Assembly (NCBI GenBank): GCA_030549495.1 | Contig: JAUIRK010001049.1 | Location: 186,001 to 250,000 of the forward strand | Source: Nectonema munidae | Taxonomy: Eukaryota > Nematomorpha > Nectonematoida > Nectonematidae | Length of the DNA: 64,000 nucleotides | Reading direction: 5' to 3' | Part shown: positions 23,740 to 35,885 of the stretch, piece by piece | Position numbering within the stretch: the first letter of the stretch is position 1 | Layout of the letters: each line of letters begins with the position of its first letter | Notes under the pieces: model-generated | What the model was told of the DNA's origin: nothing | What the model saw: the letters and a program-made list of their open reading frames with translations, nothing else | The model's database searches: none | Translations under genes and position numbers: made by a program

Positions 23740-25060
23740 GTTGCTTTTCTTCTACTAGTTTTGCAAGCCGTGAAGAGATATTATGCTCACACACCATCGG
23801 AAATTTTCTGGATTTACGAAACGATTTCTTGTCTTCGACTTGATTGTAAGAAGGGTAGAAAAGTCTTGTTCGCATTCCCATGCCGTTGGAAATATAAGAA
23901 GCTGAGGAATTGTTTTTCACTAGTGGGACTTACATTTAACCAGAAGTTGGCCAATTTATGATTTTTCACCTTCGTCGCTCTGCAAATCGATGAGTTCTTC
24001 TTGTTCACCAGTTCCCACTGTGAGATCACCAGTGTTAATAGAAGTGAATGGATTTCGAATGTAAGTGCATGTTTGTGCATCACGATGATTGAAGAAGTAC
24101 TGCCTGATTTCATCTTTCAACAGAAGGAGATCTTTGGTGATCTCTTGACCAAATTCAATACTAGGCTCCCCCTCCCTATGTGTCGCCACATTCTCACACA
24201 TTCCAAACAATCTGTTCTCAATCCACAAATTGAGCTTTCGAGTAAATGCAATCAATTTGATTTAGAAAACAATGATGTTATTTCAGCGCCCTGAGAACAA
24301 TTGAAATGATACATGACTCCAAAAATATCTAAACATGTAGGCAAGGTAAAGAATGAAGTTTCCATCTTCAAGGATCTTCAGAACTTCGTATCTTTAGTTT
24401 GGAAAAACTGAAGCATCTCCTTTCTCAGTACAAAAAGGAGCATAGTGCTATTCCCTCAAGACAGACATCTTACTTCCGTATGAAAAGCAATGACGTGATC
24501 CGATATCCTCACAGATGACCTTGAAAAGACGACTATTTAGGGCAGATGTCATAATGTAGTTTACCATCTTAACCACCAGTTTCAAGCTTGCCTTCATATC
24601 GGGAGGTAGAACTTTAGCAGAGAGAGCAAATCGGTGTATGAAACAGTGAACAGAAGTGACAGATGGACTATGGAGATACTCCTTACACCCGAGCTTGAAA
24701 CCCAGAGAGGAGCGCCGTCAGTTGTGCAACCAACTAGCTTGGTCCATTGGAGACCATTTTCTTTGAAAAAGTTTTCATAAGCTCGAACACGTCTTCTCCT
24801 TTTGTTGTAGTTGTCATTTCATTGGTCGTACAATTTCACTTGGCTGTCACAATACCAACCGACTGCTCATATTACTTCCCCCTTTTGTCTAGTCGATTTT
24901 CTCAAGTCGCTTAAAATAATTAGGATCGCGGTCTTTCTAGTCTGGATGTTTAGTTTGGAGATGGCGTTGTAAAAGGCTTCATTGATGCATTTGATAATGT
25001 CTTCATACACACAACACACAGATTCTTCCCTATTCTTCAATTCATAGAACCAAAATTAAT
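23740..25060 (-). pseudogene. hAT transposase (ZBED5/FAM200-like), broken
   Basis: Pieces in several minus-strand frames match this group: KLVGCTTDGAPLW (near 24745-24705, with the catalytic Asp of the TDGA motif), FHTEVRCLS (near 24470), LDIFGVMYHFN (near 24320), an open run 24255-23956 with KLNLWIENRLFGM and NPFTSI, and WECEQDFSTL (near 23875), equal to the C-terminal dimerisation motif CEQLFSTM. Multiple stops and frameshifts make it inactive. No intact BED zinc finger is visible. Confidence 0.8.
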
Positions 25061-25291
25061 ATATTGATCGCTATACTGTGGTTTGGGCATCTTGATTTGA
25101 CGCTATAATAATCTGAAATAAAACTAAAAGTTGCTTTTTAATATATTGAATATATATAATAATTTACATAATAATCGATAAAAATAAACAATCACGAAGA
25201 TGGCAAGTTAATTAATCACAGCACTGTACCTACTAAGTCAACAGAATGTGTATGCATGCTACATTATACGCATATGCACATATTTACATGT

Positions 25292-25633
25292 ATTACAGTC
25301 AGGTCCGTAGCCAGCGAGAGCAGGAGGGGGCTAAGCCCCCCCCCCCCCCCAACTCAGATTCAGAGCCCCCCTCCCCCAACCTAATATATTTCGATATCAA
25401 TAAAGGGTGTAAAAAATGGTTTATTTTAGACTATATATAAAAATTTGGTACTTATTAGTTATCTCCCTCCCACTTTAATTTTTTTTTCAGTAATTTACTA
25501 AAAAAAATTTTTTAATGAAGGAGGATAACCCATAAGTACCAAAAAATTTTTTGTGAAAATATTTAGCCCCTCCCCCAAAAAATTTTTCCAGCCCTCCCAA
25601 TTGAAAAGTCCTAGCTACGGGCCTGATTACAGT
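25292..25633. mobile_element. Non-autonomous hAT-like MITE nested in the larger hAT
   Basis: Element 25300-25625 (326 bp). The ends are CAGGTCCGTAGCCAG and, inverted, CAGGCCCGTAGCTAG. Both flanks carry ATTACAGT (25292-25299 and 25626-25633), a perfect 8-bp target duplication. The interior has poly-C/G tracts (25333 onward) and no coding. Confidence 0.88.
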
Positions 25634-25798
25634 TGAGGAACTAAAGAAAATGAACTTTAGCCAAATTCACATTACACTACATTTCTCTGTGTGGGAATTT
25701 CTATGAAAACAAGTACTTTTTTTGAATTTTTGAAAAACATCTCGCGTACCACTTGGAAGGCTTTCGCGTACCACAGGTTGGGAACCCCTGGTTTAGAG

Positions 25799-27739
25799 GA
25801 AGCAACAGACTTTAAAGCAGATATTTTTTTATATATATTAATTTACTATGCCCATTTTATTTCTTTACCTCCCCTCTTGTGACAATTCCTCGCATCCAAT
25901 CACAATGAAAAATTAAAAACATATTAGTAACAAAGATTCGGATAAAAAAATTTAGATTTCATTTATTTAAAATAGTTAGTTCACTACTAACTGAATGATA
26001 TTCTTAATAATTTTTATATAAAAAACCAAAATATAATTTCAAAGAAAATCAAAAAATATTTTTGTTAAAACTAATTTAAATCTGAAGCTTTTATTCAAAT
26101 AAATACATTGACCAATAAAAATTCCTGGCATTTAGATCTTGTTGGATCCACTATTAGAAGAAAGGAAAACAAGGAGCAGACGATAAAAAAAAGGGGGATG
26201 ACTCATTGTCTTCTTTCTTGTATGTAAAGGTAAATTTGATCTTAAGAAGACAAAAGTCAAAAATTTATTGTCAAAGAATTTGTTTGAATAAGAGTTTTAT
26301 TGTTTTCAGGTTATTCATCTCTAGTTTCATTCATAGTATCTCAGTAAATTTTATATAAAATAATTAATAATAAAGAGCTAAAAAAATTATAAAAATGAAT
26401 GATGATTCATAAAATAAATCTACCATTCATTTTAAAATAAAAATATTATCTTAAAATTTTATCATTATGTAATTAGATTAATCGTAAAATTCAAAATAGA
26501 TTAAATTTAAAATGAAATTACTAAAAAAATTTAATTTTGAGTTGTTAAAGGAGATTAATGAATAAAAAATAAACCAAATAAAAAAATAAAAATAACTATA
26601 AATATAATTTGGATATTATAGGAATATCCAAGGATTTTCAGACGTTATGCTATATGCTCGCATTATGATTCTAGATGAGTAATCAAATTTATTTGATTTC
26701 CTTGAAAATTTAACACCTGATCTCCAAATGTTAAGTTTAGTTTTAAGTTTGTTCGTTGGTTGCATATCAAACACTTTCAGCCATTTGTCTATATTATCGC
26801 TTGAGTAATTGCTTTAGTCAAGTCTATTATTTGGAGAACGAACTCTTGACTTTAAAATATTAAGCTTAGTTTACATCTTAACAACCATTGTAGATTAATA
26901 AATATAGTTTTAACTAAAAAAAATGAAAACTTCAAAAGTGAAATAAATGTTTTTATCGAAAACGAACAAAAAAACAAAAAATATAATAGTTACATTACTT
27001 ATAAAGAAAATCATGCTGAAAAGGCATAAATAAAAGTTGTAAGATGTAAATAAGTAAATAAAATGTAAAATATTTATTGAAAATAATTTATAAGTATTAT
27101 AATTTCACTTATAATTATACTTTTATCATTTATCAAAATTTTTAAATATTTTTCTTAATTCTAATAATGTTACGCTTCTTTTTAAAACTTAAAATCTTAG
27201 CTATGAAATTCAACATATAATTTTATATATTAAAAAATAATCAATAGGTAAATTTTAGTAACATAAGTAAATTTTAAGGAAGTAAATTTTAGACCCCTCA
27301 TTGGATTGAAAAGGAAATGATTTAAGGCATCAACTTAACTGATTATACTAATAAATCTTACAAAGAAATGATATAAAATTGAGGAGGCATCATTCATTTC
27401 TTAAATAATTTATTATTTATGAAATTTCAGACTTTATATGATTATTTTTATACAAAATTTCTTGAATAAAACATAACAGGAAAAAATAAAAGAAAAAATT
27501 CTTTTGCTTCCCTTCATAATTAAAAAAGCACTTATAACTAAAATAGTATTGCTTTAGAATTTTCGTTATGAGTTTTCAATATTTTAAGACATATTGCATT
27601 CTTATTTTTATAACAAGTAATGCTTTTTTGCTTATAATAGAACCTGCAAAAATATTTTACTTTCAAATTATTGAGATCTATGAACTTTGAATAAAATTAA
27701 ATTATTAAAGAAATAATTTTAATAAATTAATATTTTAAC
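25799..27739. other. Intergenic, very AT-rich, no gene seen
   Basis: Almost no open frames, many poly-A/T runs, no repeat structure that I can resolve. Confidence 0.5.
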
Positions 27740-28092
27740 AAACCATTATCCAATTGTCAAGATATTCCATCCTCTCTACATGATCTTCTACAACACCCAT
27801 TACTCATCAAACATCTCTCTCTTCTCATAACCACAATCGAACCAATACTTTCTGCAAACCAAACACTCAATCCTCCCCCAAATATCCAATAACAATAAGC
27901 CATTATCATCACTAACCCATACATTCTACAAAACAGTCTAGTGTCTACAGCCATGAAAATCGTCCAAATTTTCTTTTCTATTTCAGAAAGACCCACAAAG
28001 ACTAAACTTACTTGCAAGACTTGCAAGCATATTAGCTCCAGCTGGAAAGTGCTTAGAAATCTCCATACCTACCTACCTACCTACCTACCTAT
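27740..28092 (+). pseudogene. 3' end of an RNase-H-type LINE with (CTAC)n tail
   Basis: The plus strand reads SLHDLLQHPLLIKHLSLL, resembling the C-terminal segment of the LINE at 61080-62640 (NYILEHPYLLKKL). It ends in a CTAC microsatellite (28066-28092), as many such LINEs do. No upstream domains remain, so this is a 5'-truncated copy. Confidence 0.42.
28066..28092. repeat. (ACCT)n microsatellite
   Basis: About six ACCT units, probably the tail of the preceding LINE fragment. Confidence 0.9.
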
Positions 28093-29000
28093 CTAATTGT
28101 CAAGAAGAAGAATTTATTTATTATAATGAAAATACAAGTAGAATCCCAAGAAGCAGCACTATATAAGTACAAAAAAATATATATAAAAACAAATGCAATG
28201 GTAATGAATATAAACTTATAGTTAAGCTAGTTAAAATAAGACTCAAAAGGGAAACTTCAATATTTAGTAATTTTATGAGTTTATTAAAACTAAAAAATCA
28301 AAAGCCTAAATTGGCCGTTACTAGATTTTTCAGAATAGAAATATATCTTTATTTTTTGACACAAAGATTATAAAAGTGAAAAATAAAGTTATATTCTGTT
28401 TAGAGATAAAAGGTAATTTTTTATTCTATTTTTAAAGGAAGGTAACGAAACATCCAAGTTATCAAACAAAAAAATATATTATTTTTAAAGAATTCATTAG
28501 TTTTTTTAAAGATAGAAATATTGGAATCCCTCAGCATATAATCAACTCTACTAGGTAAGTTAGAATTTATAGTTTCATAAGGAATGACTGTTTTATATTT
28601 GATGAAATTTCCAAAAATATTTAAATCTCCATGTAAATTTTTAAACAAAAATTCCGCTACTCTTAAATGAAATAAGTCTTCTAATATTAGAAGATTATTC
28701 TCCCTAAATATAATATTAGTATGATCTCTATATTTAAGATTGGAAACTACTCTTAATGTCCGTTTTTGAAAAATTTCTATTCGTTTTTTTTCATAGGGGT
28801 ACCAATTAAAGATGCTATAATTTAGATATGATAAAAAAGATGTTTATAAACTATAAGTCTTATATTTAACAGGAAAATATTTCGTGTACGATATAGTATA
28901 CCAATTATTTTGTTCAAATTTAAAACAATTTGTTCAGCATGTTGCTTACATTTTAGTTTCTTATCTATAATTAAGCCTAATATATTAAAACTTCCCTCAA
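28093..29000 (-). pseudogene. Jockey/CR1-type LINE, 3' portion of reverse transcriptase ORF
   Basis: The minus strand encodes SFNILGLIIDKKLKCKQHAE, LNKIIGILYRTRN, YKHLFYHISYLNYSIFNWYP and FQKRTLRVVSNLKYRDHTN. This is the thumb and C-terminal part of a non-LTR reverse transcriptase (cf. FLGVIIDEKLSWKEHI and NYCNIVWG). The open frames are 28822-28985 and 28421-28648, with breaks between. The 3' end near 28093 has AATAAATAAATTC-like sequence. Its 5' half may be the piece at 33060-33735, on the same strand, with other insertions between. Confidence 0.7.
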
Positions 29001-31385
29001 CTATTCCCCACATAAATTCTCCCGGTGATCTTGACTCTACAGCCCTTAACAACACAATTAAACTTTCCATCACACTATCAACCCAAGCCAAACCATATTT
29101 ACGTAGAAAACACACATACTTCTGGACTCCTTTTATCACCTCGCTTAAAAAATCCCTAAAACATTCTCTTAAAACATTACGTAAAAATCATAGCCCTAAC
29201 AATATAGAACACTACTTCAATATAAAAATAGATATATGGCCGAAATAAATTCTGCAAAAAATGAATCTTGGAAAAAATTCTGCCCCTCCTCTCTTAAAAA
29301 TCCATGGAAGGTGATTAATTCCGTTCGCAAAAATCGCAAAGTTTCTCAACTCAATCCACTTCTACAGCACACAATTTCTAACGACCTATTAATCAACCCA
29401 TCCTTTCTTTCAACGCTTTTCCCTCAGGATTCTCATACATCCGATAACATAGTAAACCACTCTATACGCGATCATGTCTCCTCCTTCTCATCCCAAACTT
29501 TTCCTACAGTAAATCTAGCGGAATTAGCCTCAGCTATAAATAACCTAAATCCTAAATTATCACCAAGCCTTGATCTTATAACCACAAAACATATCATAAA
29601 ATCCTTCCCTTTATATTCACAATATCTCTTACAATTATACAACAGTTGCTTAAAATTCTCCTTTTTCCCATCTATCTGGAAAATAAGTAAGCTTATTTTA
29701 CTAACCAAACCCAACAAAGACTTAGGCGTCATAACCAACTACCGACCAATCACCATCCTTCCTACTTTAGGAAAAACTTGGAAAAAATTCTACGCAAAAG
29801 GTTTCTCTTTCACATCACCACATCTAACAAAATTAGTCCCTTCCAATTTGCATAACTCCCACACAAAAGTCCAGAATCCGATCTATATAGACTCTCCTCC
29901 TACCTTGAAAAAAAACTATCTTCCAAATTAACATTATCCGCCCTCTTTCTAGACATCAACAACGCCTTCAATTCAGCATGGCATCCTGCTATCATTTTCA
30001 ATATGATTCGATAAAAATACCCCAATTATCTCATAAAAGTCATTCAAAATTACCTTTCAAATCGGTGCCTTATATTCAGACACAATTCTCTATTTGCCAT
30101 TCATTCCCTCTCACTATCCACGCCACAAAGTGGGTGCCTCTCCGATATCCTCTGGATTATACTTATAAACCCCCTATTAGATATATTAGCTAACAATTCA
30201 GCCTTCTTCAATGCTATTCAGATGATCTCACCTTCATCTTTACCTCAAATTCTCAAAAAGAAAACATAATGAACATCAACTCTTTCTATAACACGCTAAC
30301 TTTTGCAGCCGATTCATTAAAAGTAAAATTTAGCGCAACAAAATCAACTCTTATACACTACACGAACACATTCCCCTCACCTCCCACTATTAACATCCAG
30401 CGATATCCTCATCAAACCATCTTCCTCCATGAAATATTTAGGGCTCACCTTTCAATCAAACCTCAAATGGTCATCCCACTTCAAAAACCTATACCACAAA
30501 CTATCTTCAACTCTTTTCTCTCTTAGTAAAATTATATCTTATATATGGGGTCTAAGTATTCAAAACTCATCTTTTATATACAAATCAATCATACTATCTA
30601 CGCTTGAGTATGGCATTCTTTCATGGGGCCTATCATTAAACTACCCCTCATCACTCACTTATCTAAATAAAATCCGCCGCCTCTGCCTCATCACAATGAC
30701 CAGGGCCTACAAAACCTCTCCTACTAGAATTCTTCACGAACTGCCTTCCTCTAACCCTTCATCTCAAACAAACTGCTACCAAAAAATATATCATGACACG
30801 CATCAAACCAAATTCTTATTTTAAGTCCTTCTATTATCATATCACTCAAATTACTCCAACAATTTTCGTCTTCTCCAAACAACATTTTCATCCAACTAAA
30901 AATCAATCCACTACCTATATTTCACCTTCCTCACCATTATCTTTCTCTCTTCACAACTGTTTCATCAAATCCATCGCTAAACTTTAAATTACGACCCGCT
31001 CCAACTTTAGTTGAAATTCATTAAGAATATTCCTGGATAGCTCAAAAACTGTAAACAAATCTCCCTATGCTTTTGCACTCTTCAAAGGCCCTTCCCTGTT
31101 TACTCAAAAACGTCTGCCATTGATCCCTCTCTTCCAATATATAGTGGTAAATGCTATGACCTACTACATGCTTGCGATTACATAAGCCAAAATAAGTTTT
31201 CCTTTAGACATTACAACACACTACACTTCTTTACAGACTCACAAAACATCATCAAAGACCTAAGCCTCAAACACAACATCCCATTCTTAACATACACCCT
31301 TGTTTCTAAACTCATCTACTTATCAAATTACTTTGAAATAGACCTCTACTGGTGCCCAGCTCAGAATTATTTAGAATAGGTCAGA
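29001..31385 (+). pseudogene. I/R1-group LINE with reverse transcriptase and RNase H, broken
   Basis: The plus strand carries, in order: a pre-RT segment (LKNPWKVINSVRKN), the open frame 29236-29931 with LSPSLDLITTKHIIKSFP and NYRPITILPTLGK (RT fingers), then FLDINNAFNSAWHP (palm, near 29950), SDDLTFIF (catalytic YADD-like, near 30225), MKYLGLTFQSNLKWSSHFKN and STLEYGILSWGLSL (30429-30824), and an RNase H remnant with FFTDSQNIIKDLS (near 31230) and WCPAQN (near 31350). Several frameshifts and stops make it inactive. No endonuclease domain is present, so it is 5' truncated. It abuts the antisense LINE at about 29000. Confidence 0.82.
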
Positions 31386-31984
31386 CTTATCAAAAATGGC
31401 ACAGATGCCAATATGTGAGAATTTTGTCACTATCAAGATATCTTTAATTGAAATTGAATTTGTCAATCTTTTTACTTTTGCGTCAAAGAAATAATTTTTT
31501 AGATGAAGAACGTGGGCAACTTTTTGTTATTGAACAATCAACATCACGACTGATTCATCAGAAAAAAACCTTCGAAATGAGATTGGTTGACAAATATTCA
31601 GGCCTGATAATAAAATACACGATACTGATAAAAAAAGTCTAAGATCATCCAGAAGAATCTTTAATCAAAATGCTTTAAGAGAGGAAAAAAGTAATTTTAT
31701 CATTATAAAAAAATTTTCGAACACACATTGAAGAATATAAATTTCTAATGAAAAAAGAGCTACCAAGAAAGGATCATCATGGAATGAATTGCAAAATTAC
31801 AATATGACGTAGAGACTACAAGCTGATAACGAATTTGTAGCTAAAAAAATGGAGGTCCTATCGAGTTACATAAGTTACTGTAGAATGAAATATTTTGAGT
31901 GAATTAAACACCTAAATTTGGTTTATTAAATAAATTAAGAAAATAATTACCAGAGAAATACTGCAAGTAGAAGTTATTTTTATG

Positions 31985-33000
31985 TTTATATATTTAACAT
32001 TGGATTACAGGTTTAATCGATATTTTGACAGGTTTTATTGATTTCATAAAAAATGACATCACCATTAAATTCTACATATTTGAAATGTATAAAAAACTTT
32101 TTATAAGAATAAAAATTTTAATTTTGACATGGGCTGTCAGGTTTGAGCAATTTTTTATTAAAAAAAAGGAATATAACCAGTAAACACAGCCTACTTGAAA
32201 ATGGGTATATATGTGTAAAATGCAATACACGGTAAACTTCACCATCTCCCTATGCTTTCTATTAAGCGTAATTCTCTAATTCAAAAAACCGCACCTGGAT
32301 AAATCAATTTTTTGACAGTTTTGATTGATTTTCATAAAAAAATGAATATCACCACTGAATTACACATGCTTAAAAATTGGTATATATGTGTAAAAAACTT
32401 TATATTATTACTTAGATAAAAAGTTTCTTTTTAAGATGAGCTGTCATATATAAATCAATGCTTTGATAACTTTAATTGCTTTTTATAAAAAAAATGAATA
32501 TCACCCCTAAATTCAGCATGCTTGAAAATGGGTGTATATGCGTAAATAACATTATATAATTATTTGGATAAAAAGTTTCTTTTTTGAGATGAGCTGTCAT
32601 ATGTAAATCACTTTTTTGATAGGTTTGAATGATTTTCATAAAAAATGAATATCACCACTGAATTCAGCATGCTTGAAAATGGGTATATATGTGTAAAAAA
32701 CATTTTATAATTATTTAGATAAAAAGCTTCTTTTTGAGATGAGCTCTCACATTTAGATGAATTTTTTTGACAGTTTGATTGATTTTCATAAAAAATGAAT
32801 ATTACCACTGAATTCAGCATGCTTGAAAATGGGTATACATGTGTAAAAAACTTTATATAATTATTTAAATAAAAAGTTCCTTTTTGAGATGAGCTGTCAA
32901 ATATAAATCAATTTTTTGACAGGTTTAATTGATTTTGATAAAAAAAAATTGACCTCACCACTGAATTAAGCATAGTTGAAATATATTTGTAACATTAAAA
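31985..33000. repeat. Tandem satellite, about 150-bp unit, 6-7 copies
   Basis: The landmark GATGAGCTGTCA recurs at 32435, 32588, 32738 and 32888, with a diverged form at 32128 and a further degenerate copy near 32281. Each unit also has ATTGATTTTCATAAAAAATG, ATCACCACTGAATT and GCATGCTTGAAAATGGG. The unit size is 150-153 bp. Open frames inside (32608-32820) are by-products of the repeat. Confidence 0.92.
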
Positions 33001-33036
33001 ATATTTATAAAAACTTATTAATATCTGAGAAAAATA

Positions 33037-33051
33037 GGGGGGGGGGGGGGG
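33037..33051. repeat. Homopolymer G15
   Basis: A run of 15 G just beyond the end of the satellite, followed by TCACTTTACGCCCCC. Confidence 0.9.
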
Positions 33052-33059
33052 TCACTTTA

Positions 33060-33735
33060 CGCCCCCAGCACTTGAGCGGACAAATTTTCCTCAGCACTAA
33101 TAGGTTGAATGTCAGAGAGTGTATCATTTAATTTTATTTTTGAAATCTATTTTTTAGATATGAAGAGAAGAAATGTACTCAGATTACAATTAGAAAGATT
33201 ATTGATTAGGGAGGAATGGCTTAATCGATCAAAGGCTTTTGAAAGATCAAAGAAGAAAAGTACCGCATCGTCCTTCTTCTCCAAAATCTCTATCATTTTT
33301 CCCACTATATACGAATGATAATGTTTCAGTTGAGTAGTTATTTCTAAATCCAAACTGATAATCATTGAGGTATTGGATTGAAGTTATATATGCATTAAAT
33401 TGTTTATAAATAAACTTTTCAAATATTTTTGAGTGTTGGTATTATGGAAATAGGTCTATAATTTTCAATTGAAAATTTATCCTTTTTTTTATGAATAGGT
33501 ATAACTTTATGTACTTTAAAAACTTGAGGAAACATGTTATTTGATAAAGCAATATTAATAGAATACGATAAAGGGACGCTTAAATAGTATTTTATATGTT
33601 TCATTGATATCCCATATATATCTTCGGTATTATTATCTTTGAATTCATCAATAATTGCTAGTATTTCTTCATACGTGCTAAAATTGAGTTCAAAAAAACC
33701 AGGTGTAAACACAGTTTCTAAATCCAAATGCATTC
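33060..33735 (-). pseudogene. Jockey/CR1-type LINE, 5' part of reverse transcriptase
   Basis: The minus frame 33733-33419 encodes EDIYGISMKHIKYYLSVPLS, KVHKVIPIHKKKDKFSIENY and RPISIIPTLKNI (RT fingers with the NYRPIS motif). After a break, 33365-33147 has LFFFDLSKAFDRLSHSSLI (palm motif D-L-S-K-A-F-D). The rest of the RT is missing here but may be the same-strand piece at 28093-29000. Confidence 0.78.
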
Positions 33736-35742
33736 TCTTATTGGTAATAAAATATGATCTTCTAATTTTGATTAACTAGCTGGTATTGAAATATTTTTTC
33801 ATCAAACTGCATAAAATTGGTAAATTCTTCTCCCTTTCTTTCCTCAAAACCAATGTTATCTTTTTGCGTCTGGTAACCATGAGAATCTTAGTGTTTCTAA
33901 TTATTTTCCAATTTGATTGTAGTAGATTCATATCTATTCGTTGTTTAATTGCTTCTAAGAATATAAAAAATTAAAAAGCCGTCCATTATGAAGTAAAAAT
34001 ATGTCCGAAATTTTTCAAACTTTAATTCACATTCTTAATTTCATTTATATTTAATGAATTCCTAAAAATTTTCTATCCATATTACAAGAAAAAGTATTCA
34101 TCACCCATTCTTCTATTTAAAGCTCAAACAAATCCTCCATTATGAACAATATGTGATCTTTCAGCTTAGATTTAGGATTAGGAAAAAAATTGACATGAAT
34201 TCCATTTTCGACCAAAAGTGAACGATTCGTCAACAGATGGGAAACCTCGACTAATAACTTAGACAAATAATTAAACAAAAATTTTAAAATTTTGTTTGAC
34301 AATGCTGTTTTAAATTTAATTTTACAAAAAATGGCTAAAAAATTATTTTATAGTCATAATATTCAGAAAGTTTTTCAATGATCACATTTCTTTAGCATAG
34401 TTCCTTTTATATTTTAAAGCTAATAAATACTCATTGATGTATAATTTAAGTAAACATTTCCAACATCAAAAATTTTTTCGTTCACCTTTAAACATAAAGA
34501 TATCTTTTGTTAAGCTTGTCAAGTTTGAAATAAACATCGGAGTAATTATTCATTAATAATAAAAAGGTATTGGTACAAATTTGTTTTAATTCTTGCGGAT
34601 TTATATCCCTTTAGTTTTCAATAAAAAAATCCTAACAATTTTTTTGCTCAAGTTATTCAGAAGAGAATGGTCATTGCTTTAGAACAGTGTTTTCCAATTT
34701 TTTTGTAATCGAGTATCACACGCATCGAAATTAAAGTCCAAGCGCAGAAAATCCATTTTCCCGGTAGCGACGGACAGATCAACCGATTAAAGACTACACC
34801 GAAAAGTAATTTATTAAGTCAGATATAAGCATTGATAGATGACAAGTAATTTCAAGGCACATTAAAGATTTGGCTCACTCTCAAAAGTAGTTAAAGGTTC
34901 AAACATTCAGTAATATTTTTTTCTACATTCTTTATCCAAATTCCTGGCAAATGTTCTCAACTTAGAAATGAATTATATAATAGTGCAGTTAGGCGTATGA
35001 GGCGACACGTTTAAGTGATTAAGAGCTCTATAAATATCTGACAAATAAAATGATCTTAATCAGGACAGAGCGAACTGCACGAGGAAATGGAAAGTTCGTA
35101 CAAAGCAAGTTCTACTTGGTTTGACTTTATACTGACATATGTTTTGAAAGAAAAATAATAGTCTTATACTACGAATATTTTGAGTGTAACACATACATTT
35201 TATGCAAGTTGAGTTTAAGTGTAATAATCCAACGTTCTATATACACATTCAATGGTAAACTGTGTAGGTAGATGAAGATAGTATTGGATGTCTCTATATC
35301 TTTGTCTATATGAAATGTATGTTTTTTTATCATCATTTTGTCTTGTTTGTGTACCATGTTTTCGAATTTATTATGCTCGTGTAAGAGGGACTTTATACGA
35401 ATTGTTTTTTAATATTCTTTTATATCAAGCAACAAGAGTTTTTTATATCAGGGAATTGGAGCAAGAACAACTTTGCATATAACAGGGAAGTCTAATTCGT
35501 AATATACGGTTGTCCATTCTAAGCAATTTAGCGGTCCGCAATTTTATTGTTCCCGTCTCTCAGGACAAGCCGACCGAAGGTTAAGCTAATAGAAAGTTCA
35601 ATTTCAATGACAATTGGCCAAAAAATAAACAATGTTTAAGATCAAATATATGTATAAAATTTCAATGTAATCTCTTTTTATAAAAAGAATTAATAATAAA
35701 ACTTCAATTTTTAAAAAAAAAAATAGCAAAATTATCTTTGAG
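33736..35742. other. Intergenic downstream of seryl-tRNA synthetase; possible poly(A) signal
   Basis: AT-rich with no gene. On the minus strand an AATAAA lies at 35548-35543, about 195 bases after the stop codon, and could be the polyadenylation signal. CAGTGTTTTCCAA near 34685 resembles a single hAT end without a partner. Confidence 0.4.
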
Positions 35743-35885
35743 TTAATTGATTTTCAGGGAATCAATTTTTTCGTGGTTGGCAGTATTGTTCTCTTTACCA
35801 ATGTTTTTGCTTGCTTTTTTGCTTTTATGACACTCATCAGCATCAGTGAGAGGAGAATTTTTAAATGGGATAATATCACGGTATT
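35743..35885 (-). CDS. SARS1: Seryl-tRNA synthetase exon 11 (C-terminal tail, stop)
   Basis: Codes for [18 protein letters not shown] and then a Lys/Asn-rich tail ([20 protein letters not shown]) to a TAA at 35745-35743. RDIIPF corresponds to human QELIPF. Acceptor TTTTTTAG. Confidence 0.93.

Larger units (their letters stand above)
23525..25798 (-). mobile_element. hAT transposon with intact 8-bp target duplications
   Basis: The element itself is 23533-25790. Its termini are CAGGGTTTCCCAAAC on the left and, inverted, CAGGGGTTCCCAACC on the right. Both flanks carry the identical 8-bp duplication GTTTAGAG (23525-23532 and 25791-25798), which is diagnostic of hAT insertion. The minus-strand interior is a decayed transposase of the ZBED5/FAM200/GTF2IRD2-like group. 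It inserted in the intergenic space between the two host genes and was itself hit by a MITE (25300-25625). Confidence 0.9.

Noticed and set aside
24001-24294. 97-codon plus-strand frame
   Set aside because: Antisense to the hAT transposase remnant, which explains the open frame.
27757-28026. 89-codon minus-strand frame
   Set aside because: The plus strand of this stretch fits a LINE 3' end better, and the minus peptide matches nothing known to me.
31448-31642. 64-codon plus-strand frame after the I/R1 LINE
   Set aside because: Could not be aligned to any LINE domain or known protein; probably chance.
32608-32820. 70-codon minus frame with an internal repeat
   Set aside because: It is made by the 150-bp tandem satellite, and its repeated peptide reflects the repeat unit.
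34680-34760. Single hAT-like end (CAGTGTTTTCCAA)
   Set aside because: No inverted partner or target duplication found. The same holds for the GGGCCGCGGGCC-rich stretch near 36480-36540.
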